A DNA stretch of 64,000 nt from HRBIN30 sp964534275 (GTDB lineage: Bacteria > Desulfobacterota > Binatia > HRBIN30): assembly GCA_964534275.1 (NCBI GenBank), contig CAZHQG010000016.1, positions 15,001 through 79,000 on the forward strand, written 5' to 3'. The notes under the pieces are model-generated. The model did not search any database. It was given only the letters and a program-made list of their open reading frames with translations, and was not told where the DNA came from. Position numbers and translations under genes: made by a program. Each line of letters starts with the position of its first letter. Within the stretch, counting starts at the first letter, position 1. Below are positions 8,937-17,302 of this stretch, in pieces.

Positions 8937-9617
8937 TCATGCAACTTTGGCGCGGTGCACTTGGGCTTCCGGTGGGCGGAGGTAACGGGGCTCGTCCGGC
9001 GTGCTCTCGCTTTCCTGAGCGCGTGCTGCTGCGAGTTGTGCGACGATGCGGGCGCGAGGGCCCCACTCCGGAAATGGCAGGACGGTCACCCGGGAACCAA
9101 GCTGTTCGCGAAACCAGTTGCCGTAGGTTTCGGTGGCATCGCCAATGATGGTGCAAGGACGCGGCAGCTTCCCGAGCAAAACAGGTGCCTGCACGAGTTG
9201 CTCTTCGAGGACCATCCTTAAAGCGCTGCCTTCTCTGCGAAACCCTGCTGCGTACAGCTCGCCTTTTCGGGCGTCGAGCGCGGCGACGATCGTGGCGCTG
9301 TCGCTCGGGGCAGCGTAGGCAAGTGCTTCGAGCGTGGGGACGCCCACCACGCGGATGCCAGCGGCGTAGCCGAGCGTTTTGGCCACGCTCAGCCCTACGC
9401 GCAAACCAGTGAACGAACCAGGGCCAACCGACACGCCAATGAGGTCAAGGTCGCGCACGGTCAGCCCAGCGCTGCCTAATACGTCGCGAATCGCAGGCAG
9501 CAGCACTGCCGCATGCCGCCCCTGAGTGAGCTGGTCGCGTTCGGCCACGATCTGCTCGCCATCGGCCACAGCCACGCTGGCAAGCCACGTTGCCGTCTCG
9601 ATCGCCAAGATGCGCAT
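8937..9617 (-). CDS. tsaB: tRNA threonylcarbamoyladenosine (t6A) factor TsaB
   Basis: TsaB is the scaffold partner of TsaD in making t6A37 on ANN-reading tRNAs. The 226 residues begin MRILAIETATWLASVAV and include the ASKHA-type blocks LLPAIRDVLGSAGL, IGVSVGPGSFTGLRVGLSVA and the central VALDARKGELYAA. The start ATG (9617) is five bases after the rseP stop, with a G-rich site (GGGGGTAAAGGTG) in front. It is the last gene of the rpsB-to-tsaB run. Association with rseP and cdsA is not diagnostic of function and may be only operon convenience. Confidence 0.95.
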   Translation of the reverse strand: MRILAIETATWLASVAVADGEQIVAERDQLTQGRHAAVLLPAIRDVLGSAGLTVRDLDLIGVSVGPGSFTGLRVGLSVAKTLGYAAGIRVVGVPTLEALAYAAPSDSATIVAALDARKGELYAAGFRREGSALRMVLEEQLVQAPVLLGKLPRPCTIIGDATETYGNWFREQLGSRVTVLPFPEWGPRARIVAQLAAARAQESESTPDEPRYLRPPEAQVHRAKVA

Positions 9618-9622
9618 CACCT

Positions 9623-10699
9623 TTACCCCCAGCGCTGCAGCACACGCGCGATGTCGTTGTAGAACGCGAACACCATGAGAGCGAGCAAAAGGATCAGCCC
9701 CACTTGTTGGGCGATCTCGCGGTAGCGAGTGTCGAGCGGCCGCCGGCGAACCGCTTCGATGGCGAAGAACAGCAGATGCCCACCATCCAAAATTGGTACC
9801 GGTAACAAGTTGAGGACTCCGAGGTTCACGCTGATGACGGCCATGAAGTTCAACAGATACTCCAAGCCGAGGCGGGCTTGCTCTCCTGCGGCTTGCGCAA
9901 TCAGGATGGGTCCGCCGATTTCGCTTGCCGGAATTTTGCCTTGCACCATTTTGGCGAGGCTCAGGAAAATCGTTCCCACCCACCACGCCGTTTGCTGGAT
10001 GCCCATGCCGATGGCTCCCACAAAGCTCACGTCGATGCGGTCCATCCCCCGTTCGATGCCAATCAAGTAAGCCTTCCCGGTAACCTCGCCAAACAAGTTT
10101 TTCTCTTCTCGTTCTTTGGGAGTTACGGATAGTTCGATTTGTTCTCCATCGCGTTCGACCAGCAAGGTCAAGGTGTGAGCCCCGCGTTGGCGAATGGTGC
10201 GCGACAGCTCGTCCCACGTATGCACGGGCTGTCCGTCGACGGCTTTGATCACGTCGCCCGGACGCAACCCAGCTTGCGCCGCAGGCATGTCGGGCATGAC
10301 GCTTCCTACCTTGGCTGCCTCGCTGGGAACGCGCGCCCCGTACAAGGAGAACACGGCGATAAAAGCCAGGCACGCAAAGAGCAAATTGGCAAAGGGTCCC
10401 GCGAACACAATCGCGAAGCGCTTCCACAGCGGTTGTGTTTGAAAAGCAACCGACCGTTTGTCTGGGGTGACTTCCTCCTCGGGATCTTCCCCGACCATTT
10501 TGACGAACCCCCCGAGCGGGATCGCGCTGACTGCGTATTCCGTGTCCCCAATTTTGCGACCGACCACCACTGGACCAAAGCCAATGGAAAATTTCACCAC
10601 CCCCACACCGCACCACTTGGCGACCAAGAAGTGGCCAAGCTCGTGGAATAAAATGAGCAAGCCCAGCACGATGACAGCGGCAACAATGGTGGTCAGCAT
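9623..10699 (-). CDS. rseP: RseP-type site-2 intramembrane metalloprotease
   Basis: RseP cleaves membrane-bound anti-sigma factors and remnant signal peptides within the inner membrane. It has 358 residues. The first helix carries the zinc motif HELGH (ILFHELGHFLVAKWCGVGV). The second metal-site motif is LPVPILDGGH near the C-terminus. One PDZ domain lies between (about residues 120-200, AGLRPGDVIKAVDGQPVHTW), where E. coli has two. Start ATG with GAGGGAG six bases upstream. It follows cdsA by 18 bases. dxr, which often sits between these two, is absent. Confidence 0.96.
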   Translation of the reverse strand: MLTTIVAAVIVLGLLILFHELGHFLVAKWCGVGVVKFSIGFGPVVVGRKIGDTEYAVSAIPLGGFVKMVGEDPEEEVTPDKRSVAFQTQPLWKRFAIVFAGPFANLLFACLAFIAVFSLYGARVPSEAAKVGSVMPDMPAAQAGLRPGDVIKAVDGQPVHTWDELSRTIRQRGAHTLTLLVERDGEQIELSVTPKEREEKNLFGEVTGKAYLIGIERGMDRIDVSFVGAIGMGIQQTAWWVGTIFLSLAKMVQGKIPASEIGGPILIAQAAGEQARLGLEYLLNFMAVISVNLGVLNLLPVPILDGGHLLFFAIEAVRRRPLDTRYREIAQQVGLILLLALMVFAFYNDIARVLQRWG

Positions 10700-10717
10700 G
10701 AATCACTCCCTCGGGGG

Positions 10718-11524
10718 TTATAACCCGCGCCAGAGCAACTGATGGTAGTAGACGAAGGCAGCGGGGAAAAGGAGGCTATCGATCCGGTCGAGCACGCCAC
10801 CATGCCCGGGAAAAATCCATCCAGAGTCCTTCACGCCGAAAGCCCGTTTGAACAGCGACTCTGCGAGGTCCCCCACCTGACCGATGACGCCCATCGTCGT
10901 GGACAAGAACACGATGTGGTTCAGAGGAATCTCGGGCAAAATGATCACGTGGCACGCGAGGCCGGTGAGAATGCTCGCGAGCACGATGGCGACCGCTCCT
11001 TCGACGGTTTTTTTGGGGCTGACAAGCGGCGCGAGCTGATGGCGTCCGAGGTACTTGCCCGCGAAGTACCCACTCGTGTCGCCCACCATGCCAATGGCGA
11101 GAACGAACACCACCCAGTACGGCCCGTTCTCCGGCAAGCGGTGCAGCCATAGGAAGTGCGGCAGCAACAAACCGACGTACAAGCACCCGAGAAGCGCGAG
11201 TCCCAAGTCGCGCAAGCCCGCCTCGAAGTCGGATCGGCGCAGCAGCACCCAAGTCAACCCTAGGCACACGCTGGCCGTGATTGCGAGCGTAAGCCATGGG
11301 CTCGACGGGCCTCCCATGGCTCCGGCGAGAATGAGCGCGGTGAGCCCGACGACCAAGATTTGCTCCGCCGGCTGGCGGACGAACGCCATGTTCGCGATCT
11401 CGGCTGCACCGAGCAAACCCGCAACGAACACCACGCTGGCAAGCGGCCAGGAAACCGGCGCGAAAATCACCAGCAGCAGCAACGGAATGGCAACTGCTGC
11501 GGTGGCAAGCCTAGCGCGCAGCAC
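10718..11524 (-). CDS. cdsA: Phosphatidate cytidylyltransferase CdsA
   Basis: CdsA makes CDP-diacylglycerol from phosphatidate and CTP for phospholipid synthesis in the inner membrane. It is about 268 residues with eight or so hydrophobic segments. The family signature is intact: KRAFGVKDSGWIFPGHGG followed by VLDRIDS, with the upstream GDTSGYFAGKYLGRHQLAP and SPKKTVEGA blocks. I chose GTG 11524, which overlaps the end of uppS by 14 bases and has GGGAG in front. A TTG at 11563 in the same frame would add 13 residues. Confidence 0.94.
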   Translation of the reverse strand: MLRARLATAAVAIPLLLLVIFAPVSWPLASVVFVAGLLGAAEIANMAFVRQPAEQILVVGLTALILAGAMGGPSSPWLTLAITASVCLGLTWVLLRRSDFEAGLRDLGLALLGCLYVGLLLPHFLWLHRLPENGPYWVVFVLAIGMVGDTSGYFAGKYLGRHQLAPLVSPKKTVEGAVAIVLASILTGLACHVIILPEIPLNHIVFLSTTMGVIGQVGDLAESLFKRAFGVKDSGWIFPGHGGVLDRIDSLLFPAAFVYYHQLLWRGL

Positions 11525-12281
11525 GAAGGCGCTCCCGCTCGCTACTCTCGGGAACGCGACCAAAGCGGCGCTCCCGCTGCTGGTAGGCGATCAGGGCCTG
11601 GTAGAAGTCAGCCTCGCGGAAATCAGGCCACAACGTGTCGGTGACGTAAATCTCGCTGTACGCGAGCGGCCAGAGGAAGAAGTTCGACACCCGGAGTTCT
11701 CCGCTCGTGCGAATCAGCAAATCCGGATCGGGGATGCCGGCCGTACTCAGATGCCGCTCGAACATTCCGGCGTCGATGGTGTCCGGGTCGATGCGACCGT
11801 CTCGCGCGGCGCGTGCAAGGGCGCGGGCCGCTTGCACGATGTCTTCCCGGCCGCCGTAGCTCACGGCCAAAACGACGGTCATGTCGCGGTTGTTCTTTGT
11901 CGCCTCTACGGTGGCAGCCAAGTCGGCTTGCAGGCCTTCTGGCAAGCGCCGCAGGTCGCCCACGGCGAGCAGGCGGATGCCGTTTTTCATCATCCGGTGC
12001 AACTCGGTACGCAGGTAGCGGCGCAACAAGCGCATCAAGGCATCCACCTCGCGGCGCGGCCGCTCCCAGTTCTCCGTGGAGAAGGCAAACAAGCTCAAGT
12101 ACTCGATGCCGATGCGGCGGCTTGCTTCCACGACGGCGCGCACCGAGTCCTTCCCGCGCTTGTGCCCTTCGATCCGGCTTAAACCGCGTCGCTGCGCCCA
12201 ACGGCCATTTCCGTCCATGATGATCGCAACGTGCCGCGGCAAACGGCTGAGGTCCAGGTTGTCAGGAAGCGGCCGGGGCAC
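11511..12281 (-). CDS. uppS: Undecaprenyl diphosphate synthase UppS
   Basis: UppS is the cis-prenyltransferase that makes the C55 lipid carrier for peptidoglycan and O-antigen. It has about 256 residues: HVAIIMDGNGRWAQRRG (catalytic Asp and P-loop), FSTENWERP, VAVSYGGREDI, and the C-terminal IPDPDLLIRTSGELRVSNFF. Start GTG 12281 has GGAGG ten bases upstream, which overlaps the last codons of frr. A GTG at 12290 is in frame but sits directly on that site. It lies between frr and cdsA in the common order. Confidence 0.96.
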   Translation of the reverse strand: MPRPLPDNLDLSRLPRHVAIIMDGNGRWAQRRGLSRIEGHKRGKDSVRAVVEASRRIGIEYLSLFAFSTENWERPRREVDALMRLLRRYLRTELHRMMKNGIRLLAVGDLRRLPEGLQADLAATVEATKNNRDMTVVLAVSYGGREDIVQAARALARAARDGRIDPDTIDAGMFERHLSTAGIPDPDLLIRTSGELRVSNFFLWPLAYSEIYVTDTLWPDFREADFYQALIAYQQRERRFGRVPESSERERLRAAR

Positions 12282-12286
12282 CGACG

Positions 12287-12844
12287 TCACACCTCCATGA
12301 TTTCGGCTTCTTTGTGCTTCAGGGCTTGGTCGATGCGTTCGATGTAACTCTTCGTAAGCGCCTCGACCTTTTCGAGCGCCTTGCGTTCGTCGTCCTCCGC
12401 GATCTCCTTGTTTTTCAGCATGGTTCGCAACCGTTCCACGGCGTCGCGACGGTGAGCGCGGGCCGACACGCGGTACTCTTCGCACACCTTGCGGATGTGG
12501 CGCACCAGGTCCTTGCGGCGCTCCTCGGTGAGCTCCGGAATGGGAATGCGGATGACTTTGCCGTCGTTGACCGGATTCAGTCCTAGGTCGGATTGCTGGA
12601 TTGCACGCTCGATGTCGGCCAGGATCGAGCGGTCGAACGGCTGGACGACAAGAAGTCGCGGCTCGGGTGCCGACAGTGTAGCAACTTGGTTCAGGGGCGT
12701 GCGCGCGCCGTAGTAATCCACGGTAATTCCGTCCAGCAATGCCGTGGTCGCGCGCCCCGTGCGCAACCGCGCCAACTCTCGCCGGAGAGCTTGCACGGTA
12801 GCTTCCAACTCCTGGCGTAACTTCTCGAGCACCTGCTCCGTCAT
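12287..12844 (-). CDS. frr: Ribosome recycling factor
   Basis: Splits post-termination ribosomes together with EF-G. It has 185 residues, the normal length. Conserved blocks are LRTGRATTALLDGITVDYYG, TPLNQVATLSAPEPRLLVV, NPVNDGKVIRIPIPELTEER and the long C-terminal helix. Start ATG 12844 with GAGGTCGGG in front; the open frame extends upstream without coding character. It follows pyrH by 14 bases. Confidence 0.98.
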   Translation of the reverse strand: MTEQVLEKLRQELEATVQALRRELARLRTGRATTALLDGITVDYYGARTPLNQVATLSAPEPRLLVVQPFDRSILADIERAIQQSDLGLNPVNDGKVIRIPIPELTEERRKDLVRHIRKVCEEYRVSARAHRRDAVERLRTMLKNKEIAEDDERKALEKVEALTKSYIERIDQALKHKEAEIMEV

Positions 12845-12858
12845 GACCCGACCTCGTT

Positions 12859-13608
12859 TCAGTGCACGATGGTTCCGATAGGCTCGCCCATGATTGCCCG
12901 CCTGATGTTCCCCGGTTTGCGCAAGTCGAATACCAAGATTGGCAACCGGTTGTCCATGCACAGCGAAATGGCAGTGGAGTCCATGACTTTCAAGTTACGG
13001 TTCAGGCACTCGATGTAAGACACTTCGGAGAATTTCTTCGCGTTGGGGAACTGTTTCGGGTCGCGGTCGTACACGCCATCCACGGTGGTTGCCTTGAGAA
13101 TAATTTGCGCGCCGATTTCGATGGCGCGCAAGCTCGCAGCCGTGTCGGTGGTGAAAAACGGGTTGCCGGTGCCGGCTGCAAAAATCACCACCCGGCCTTT
13201 TTCCAGATGGCGCACCGCACGGCGGCGAATGTACGGTTCGGCGACTTGCTGCATGGCAATGGCGGTCATGACCCGGGTTTTGACCCCCAGTCGTTCGAGC
13301 GCGTCTTGCAGGGCAAGGGCATTGATCACCGTTGCCAGCATGCCCATGTAGTCCGCCGTTGCGCGATCCATTCCTTTGGCCGCACCGGCCATGCCGCGAA
13401 AGATGTTCCCTCCGCCAATGACGATGGCGAGTTCGCAGCCAAGGTCGTGCACTTCCTTGGCTTCGTGCGCGATGCGATCGAGGACCCGCGTGTCGATTCC
13501 GTACGTGGCTCGGCCGAGCAAGGCTTCGCCGCTGAGTTTCAAGAGGACCCGGCGGTACTGGGGCTGAGCAGGTTCAGGAGAAGAGGTTTTGGAGTTCGAC
13601 GAACCCAC
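12859..13608 (-). CDS. pyrH: UMP kinase
   Basis: Hexameric UMP kinase of the amino acid kinase family, phosphorylating UMP to UDP for RNA and sugar-nucleotide synthesis. It has 249 residues with a 17-residue Ser/Pro-rich N-terminal tail before YRRVLLKLSGEALLG. Nucleotide-binding blocks are IVIGGGNIFRG, FAAGTGNPFFTTDTAASLRA and KATTVDGVYDRDPK. Start appears to be GTG at 13608, six bases after the tsf stop, with a weak ribosome site. The order tsf-pyrH-frr is standard. Confidence 0.97.
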   Translation of the reverse strand: MGSSNSKTSSPEPAQPQYRRVLLKLSGEALLGRATYGIDTRVLDRIAHEAKEVHDLGCELAIVIGGGNIFRGMAGAAKGMDRATADYMGMLATVINALALQDALERLGVKTRVMTAIAMQQVAEPYIRRRAVRHLEKGRVVIFAAGTGNPFFTTDTAASLRAIEIGAQIILKATTVDGVYDRDPKQFPNAKKFSEVSYIECLNRNLKVMDSTAISLCMDNRLPILVFDLRKPGNIRRAIMGEPIGTIVH

Positions 13609-13614
13609 GCGTGC

Positions 13615-14235
13615 TCACGTAGTCGAGGACGTGTCGGAGAGCTCGCCGAGTTGGAAGCGAGCAAAACGCCGCACGACGATGTTTTCGCCAATGCGGGAGA
13701 TGGCCTCGGTCACCAGTTGGCCGACGGTGCGATCGGGATCCTTGATGAAGGGCTGCTCGAGCAAACAAGTGTCGGCAAAGAACTTTTCGAGTTTCCCTTC
13801 GACGATTTTTTCCACCACTTGCGGTGGCTTCCCGGAGCTGGCTGCCTGAGTTCGGTAGATGGCTCGTTCGGATTCGATGACCTCGGCGGGGACTTCTTCC
13901 CTCCGCACCCAGCGAGGGTTTGCAGCGGCCACTTGCATGGCCAAGTCGCGCACGAGCTCTTGAAACTCCGCGGTGCGGGCAACGAAGTCGGTTTCGCAGT
14001 TCACTTCGATGAGCACGCCGATTTTCCCGCCTGCATGGATGTACGAGCCCACGAGCCCTTGGCTTGCCACCCGCCCCGCTTTCTTTTGCGCAGTGGCTAG
14101 GCCTTTTTCGCGCAGGAGCTGAATGGCTTTTTCCATGTCGCCCTGGGCTTCGGCTAGGGCCTTTTTGCAATCCAACATGCCGGCCCCCGTGCGCTCGCGC
14201 AGCTCGCGCACCTGGGCCGCACTGACCTCGCTCAT
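13615..14235 (-). CDS. tsf: Elongation factor Ts
   Basis: Guanine-nucleotide exchange factor for EF-Tu. It has 206 residues, shorter than the E. coli form (283) and close to the compact Thermus type. The N-terminal UBA-like region with VRELRERTGAGMLDCKKAL and the core motif EVNCETDFVAR are clear. The C-terminal GENIVVRRFARF closes the domain. Its ATG overlaps the rpsB stop by four bases. Confidence 0.97.
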   Translation of the reverse strand: MSEVSAAQVRELRERTGAGMLDCKKALAEAQGDMEKAIQLLREKGLATAQKKAGRVASQGLVGSYIHAGGKIGVLIEVNCETDFVARTAEFQELVRDLAMQVAAANPRWVRREEVPAEVIESERAIYRTQAASSGKPPQVVEKIVEGKLEKFFADTCLLEQPFIKDPDRTVGQLVTEAISRIGENIVVRRFARFQLGELSDTSSTT

Positions 14236-15023
14236 GCCACCACTCCTTCCTGCTCGGATTCCGCCTCGTCTTCAGCAGCCTCGCGGCTTTCGTTTGGCGG
14301 TGGAGTTTCCATTTCGCTGGCCTTGGCTTGCTCCTCCCGAATTTGCTGGCCCTCGATCACCGCATCCGCAATGGCAGAACAAAACAGCCGGATCGCGCGA
14401 ATCGCGTCATCGTTGCCGGGAATTTTGTAATCGACGAGGTCCGGATCGCAGTTGGTGTCGATCACCGCCACGACGGGGATGCGCAACTTGTTGGCTTCGC
14501 GCACCGCAATCTCTTCCTTTTTCGGGTCGATCACAAAGAGGGCGTCGGGCAGCTTGCGCATATTCTTGATGCCGCCAAGCGCAGCCAAAAGCTTGTCGCG
14601 CTCCCGCTGAATGCGCAGCATTTCTTTTTTTGTCAGCGCTTGCACCATGTTTTCGTCCGCGAGGATTTCTTCGCACTTCTTCAAGCGGTCGATGCTTTGC
14701 TTGATGGTTTGGAAGTTGGTGAGCGTACCGCCCAGCCAGCGATTGTTCACGTAAAACATGCCGCAACGCTCGGCCTCTTCGCGTACGGCATCCTGCGCTT
14801 GCTTCTTCGTGCCGACAAACAAGATCGTGCCGCCGCGGGCAGAAAGGTCGCGCACAAAGGCGTAAGCTTGCTCGAAGAGCTGCGCCGTTTTTTGCAAATC
14901 GATAATGTGGATGCCGTTGCGGGCCCCGAAAATGTACGGCTTCATTTTCGGGTTCCATCGGCTCGTTTGGTGCCCGAAGTGCACCCCAGCTTCGAGCAAG
15001 CTTTTCATGCTGACTTCCGTCAT
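14232..15023 (-). CDS. rpsB: 30S ribosomal protein S2
   Basis: Small-subunit ribosomal protein of 263 residues. Family blocks are LLEAGVHFGHQTSRWNPKM, YIFGARNGIHIIDLQKT, VGTKKQAQDAVREEAERC, NNRWLGGTLTNFQTIKQS, LFVIDPKKEEIAVREANKL and IDTNCDPDLVDYKIPGNDDA. A 40-residue acidic, disordered tail follows. Start ATG 15023 is preceded by AAGGAG. It is the first gene of the eight-gene minus-strand run down to tsaB. Confidence 0.98.
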   Translation of the reverse strand: MTEVSMKSLLEAGVHFGHQTSRWNPKMKPYIFGARNGIHIIDLQKTAQLFEQAYAFVRDLSARGGTILFVGTKKQAQDAVREEAERCGMFYVNNRWLGGTLTNFQTIKQSIDRLKKCEEILADENMVQALTKKEMLRIQRERDKLLAALGGIKNMRKLPDALFVIDPKKEEIAVREANKLRIPVVAVIDTNCDPDLVDYKIPGNDDAIRAIRLFCSAIADAVIEGQQIREEQAKASEMETPPPNESREAAEDEAESEQEGVVA

Positions 15024-15371
15024 AAGCTCCTTCTCCGTCGTTCTCGTGAACCGGCCATGCCTATCAGAAACGCCTGTCCCCACGCAACCCAAGGAAGTCC
15101 CGTGCGGTCGCTAGCGAGCGGATCGACGTCGCGCGCTCCGGTGGCGGCCGGCAGCACCGGCAAGGCCACACATCGCGCAATGGATCGAAAGGACGGCGAC
15201 CCGCGGTGCCTGTAGGCAAAGACGATGAACCGGATGCACCAGCGCGCTCGGGTGTACCTTGCGAGGGCTCGGCAACAATCCGACGAGCAGGGACTCCGCC
15301 GGCTGGAGGGGCACGGCGATCCCGCTTACGCATGGAAGGGGCTCGGGCAACGAGGGCTTGCCGCCGTGGCG
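15024..15371. other. rpsB upstream region
   Basis: No gene is supported. On the minus strand this is the leader and promoter region of rpsB and the 3' flank of the next gene upstream. S2 leader autoregulation is known in other bacteria, but I could not draw a specific structure here. No T-run terminator was found. Confidence 0.5.
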
Positions 15372-15806
15372 TTACGAGAGACCGTCCCAGAATCCGTCGG
15401 ACCGCAAATCCTCTGCGAGCTCGATCGAGCTCGCCGTTGCAGCAAGCATCTGGTTGCCGAAACGAACGATGGCACTCGAAAACGGGCAGTGTTCGACGTA
15501 CTCCTCCAAACCGTTCACTTCGACGACCTCTGGAGCGGCGACGACAAAGCCGTGCTTCCGCTTCCTGACCACCCACCAACCCTGCGGAATCGCGCGTCCT
15601 CTGCGGACGAAGCGGATCCAGCGGAACAAGATCGGCTCGATCACTTTCCGATCGTCGTCTCCTTCATGGTAGGGCATGGGTAAGTCGCAGGCCGGACACT
15701 TCGGTGCGTGCTCCACGAAAAACCATTCCGGAGGTAGTAAGTACGCCGAGTCGTCGGCTTCGTGGTTGACGCTTGGAGACTGCTCGCTTTGCTGTTCGTC
15801 GTTCAT
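15372..15806 (-). CDS. Hypothetical protein with CxxC pair
   Basis: A 144-residue acidic cytosolic protein I do not recognise. After a polar 20-residue tail it reads AYLLPPEWFFVEHAPKCPACDLPMPYHEGDDD, giving one CPAC pair with a nearby His, a possible metal knuckle. A basic stretch IRFVRRGRAIPQGWWVVRKRK follows, and later one Cys (EHCPFS). The start ATG has GGAG eight bases upstream, and the residue composition is coding-like. It lies alone between rpsB and the accessory patch. Confidence 0.6.
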   Translation of the reverse strand: MNDEQQSEQSPSVNHEADDSAYLLPPEWFFVEHAPKCPACDLPMPYHEGDDDRKVIEPILFRWIRFVRRGRAIPQGWWVVRKRKHGFVVAAPEVVEVNGLEEYVEHCPFSSAIVRFGNQMLAATASSIELAEDLRSDGFWDGLS

Positions 15807-16118
15807 ACCGTGTACTCCTGCTCTTGTTTTCGTTCACTCGGCCCGCCTCAATTCGGCTGGGAACCTCATCCGCTCTTCCACTCTTCAAAACCGGCGCGGC
15901 GAAGCCGCGGCCGAACGCCCGTGTGGTTTCGCACTTTTCCGTCGGTTCGTGCCGACATGGAACATTGCGCCTTTGCTCCAAATCCACAGCTGTTTGTTTC
16001 TGGCCTCCTCGCGAGAAACTCCTGCTCCAGGGAAGCTACGTTTGCCGAGAGCCGCGGCGGCTGCAAGCTCCGCCCGCTGTCAGGCAAGGTTGCCGTTGGA
16101 CGAGATCAGGGACTTTCG
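15807..16118. other. Intergenic region before the first 276 bp repeat
   Basis: No gene is supported in these 312 bases. Only short overlapping open frames without ribosome sites are present. It carries the promoter region of the CxxC gene on the minus strand. Confidence 0.45.
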
Positions 16119-16394
16119 AGTGTGGTGGGTCACCGTGTTGCTGGGATGGTTGACGCCCGCCGTATCGTGATTGCCTCGGGCGGTGGTAGGTGAGCTGCGG
16201 CGAGGATCGAGCTGCGGGGCGCGCGCAAAATCTTCCGCGGCTGCGGTCATTCACCCGCACCCGAGGAGCGCCTGGTTGACGCTGCGGACGATTTCCTCGA
16301 TGGTCACCTGCCGATCGTTGTTCGCGTCGGCTGCAGAGCAAGCGCTGATGTCCGCTTCGCCCAGAGCGATCCGCACCTGCAGCACCAGTTCGTC
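16119..16394. repeat. 276 bp direct repeat, copy 1
   Basis: Aligns without gaps to 18023-18298 (offset 1904). About seven mismatches are seen and all fall between 16141 and 16195, in the part that is non-coding in both copies. The remaining 200 bases look identical. On the minus strand it carries the last 48 codons of a dockerin-like module plus 132 bases of 3' flank. Similarity stops abruptly at 16394 inside the codon run DELV. Confidence 0.9.
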
Positions 16395-16454
16395 GAGCGT
16401 CTTGTTCCTGTGAGGCATGAACACGGGGTCGCAGAGATCATCAGGCCACGGCAT
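16251..16454 (-). pseudogene. Detached dockerin-like C-terminal fragment
   Basis: A 67-codon open frame whose last 48 residues (ELVLQVRIALGEADISACSA and onward to ALLGCG) duplicate the end of the nine-heme cytochrome at 18155. The first 19 residues (MPWPDDLCDPVFMPHRNKT) are unrelated. It lacks a signal peptide and the first calcium loop, so it is probably a remnant carried by the 276 bp repeat. An AGGGGAG site precedes its ATG, so expression of a short peptide cannot be excluded. Confidence 0.7.
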
Positions 16455-16630
16455 TCTCGCTCCCCTGTTCGGCTAACGGTCGGCATCAGCGGCGGGGGTG
16501 GGGTGAGACGAACGCATCCATGTGGAAAACAGCCGGGGTTGGCCGATCAGTGCCCTGCGCGGGGCCATGCTTGGCGTCGGCTGCATGTGGGGTTTGGCCG
16601 CGTTGACCATGACCCACGAGGCAGTTGTCG

Positions 16631-16915
16631 CTAGTTCGTGAACTCGACCCTTAGTTTCTTTCCTAGAGCCGACGCTGCCCGCTCAAGTGTGGCGAGAGTG
16701 ACAGAGGTGTTCGTCGGGTCCAAGAGCCGTTCTAGCGCCGCACGGCTGGTCTTCATCCGGCTCGCCATTTCGCTCTTGGTCAGCTTGCGACGTTTCATCT
16801 CCCGCTCAATCTGGAAGGCAATCACCCGCTTGACCGCGGTAGTTTCGATGGCATCCAACAGCTGCTCTTCTCGCAGGAAATCATCGAACTTGCTACCGAC
16901 GTGCTTCTTATTCAT
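16631..16915 (-). CDS. XRE-family antitoxin (HigA-like)
   Basis: A 94-residue helix-turn-helix protein. Helices of the XRE domain are visible at about residues 40-90: EMKRRKLTKSEMASRMKTSR, AALERLLDPTNTSVTLATLE, RAASALGKKLRVEF. Start ATG 16915 with AAGGAG seven bases upstream. It follows the toxin gene by four bases. The toxin-first order fits HigBA-type modules, where the antitoxin neutralises the toxin and represses the shared promoter. The family assignment is firm; the partner role is inferred from pairing. Confidence 0.88.
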   Translation of the reverse strand: MNKKHVGSKFDDFLREEQLLDAIETTAVKRVIAFQIEREMKRRKLTKSEMASRMKTSRAALERLLDPTNTSVTLATLERAASALGKKLRVEFTN

Positions 16916-16919
16916 GGCT

Positions 16920-17276
16920 TTACTCCTTACGCAAATCCGCCAGGCGTTGCCGGGCGGTGTGCAATTCACTGCGTGCGGTCTTCTGTGATTTCTTGATGAA
17001 GCCATGTAGCAAGACCATCGTATGGCCCTCCACGGTGAATAATACCCGTGCAATGCCTTGGCTGATGTTGGAGCGGACTTCCCAGATGCCTGGCTCCAGT
17101 TTCCGGATCAGGGGCATCCCTAAGGGCCAGCCGAACTGCGCCGTCTTGATGTCTTCGCCAATCGTTTTTCGGTCTTCGCGTTTTAGACTCTTGAGCCATT
17201 CTCGCACCGGTTCGTTGCCGGCATCCGTTTTATAGAAAGCAACATGCAGTATGGGTTCGGTCGGGTTTCGCCCCAC
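16920..17276 (-). CDS. RelE/HigB-like toxin (Gp49-like, PF05973 type)
   Basis: A 118-residue protein with the layout of the phage Gp49-like/HigB toxins, ribosome-dependent mRNA interferases in known members. Blocks are HVAFYKTDAGNEPVREWLKS, IGEDIKTAQFGWPLGMPLIR, KLEPGIWEVRSNISQGIARV, LFTVEGHTMVLLHGFIKKSQ and a basic tail with KTARSELHTARQRL. Start is GTG 17276; no in-frame ATG fits before the domain. The antitoxin lies four bases downstream and a palindrome nine bases upstream. Confidence 0.88.
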   Translation of the reverse strand: MGRNPTEPILHVAFYKTDAGNEPVREWLKSLKREDRKTIGEDIKTAQFGWPLGMPLIRKLEPGIWEVRSNISQGIARVLFTVEGHTMVLLHGFIKKSQKTARSELHTARQRLADLRKE

Positions 17277-17284
17277 GCGCTCGG

Positions 17285-17302
17285 TGTATCACAAATGATA
17301 CA
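17285..17302 (-). promoter_or_regulatory. Palindromic operator with overlapping -35 box for the toxin-antitoxin operon
   Basis: TGTATCACAAATGATACA has two perfect 7 bp arms around a 4-base centre. It lies nine bases upstream of the toxin GTG, where the XRE antitoxin would be expected to bind. On the minus strand a perfect TTGACA sits at 17310-17305, directly upstream, and a weak -10 (TACACC) falls at the arm edge. Repressor binding would then block the polymerase. The sequence symmetry is direct observation; the operator role is inference. Confidence 0.6.

Noticed and set aside
8225..9148. 307-codon plus-strand frame in the gene-free stretch and over tsaB
   Set aside because: No ribosome site, no domain, and its second part is antisense to tsaB.
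9620..10706. Possible N-terminal extension of tsaB over the whole rseP gene
   Set aside because: The frame is open by chance. TsaB starts at 9617 with a ribosome site and the upstream part has no TsaB similarity.
12862..14100. 412-codon plus-strand frame opposite pyrH and tsf
   Set aside because: A shadow of two secure genes on the other strand.
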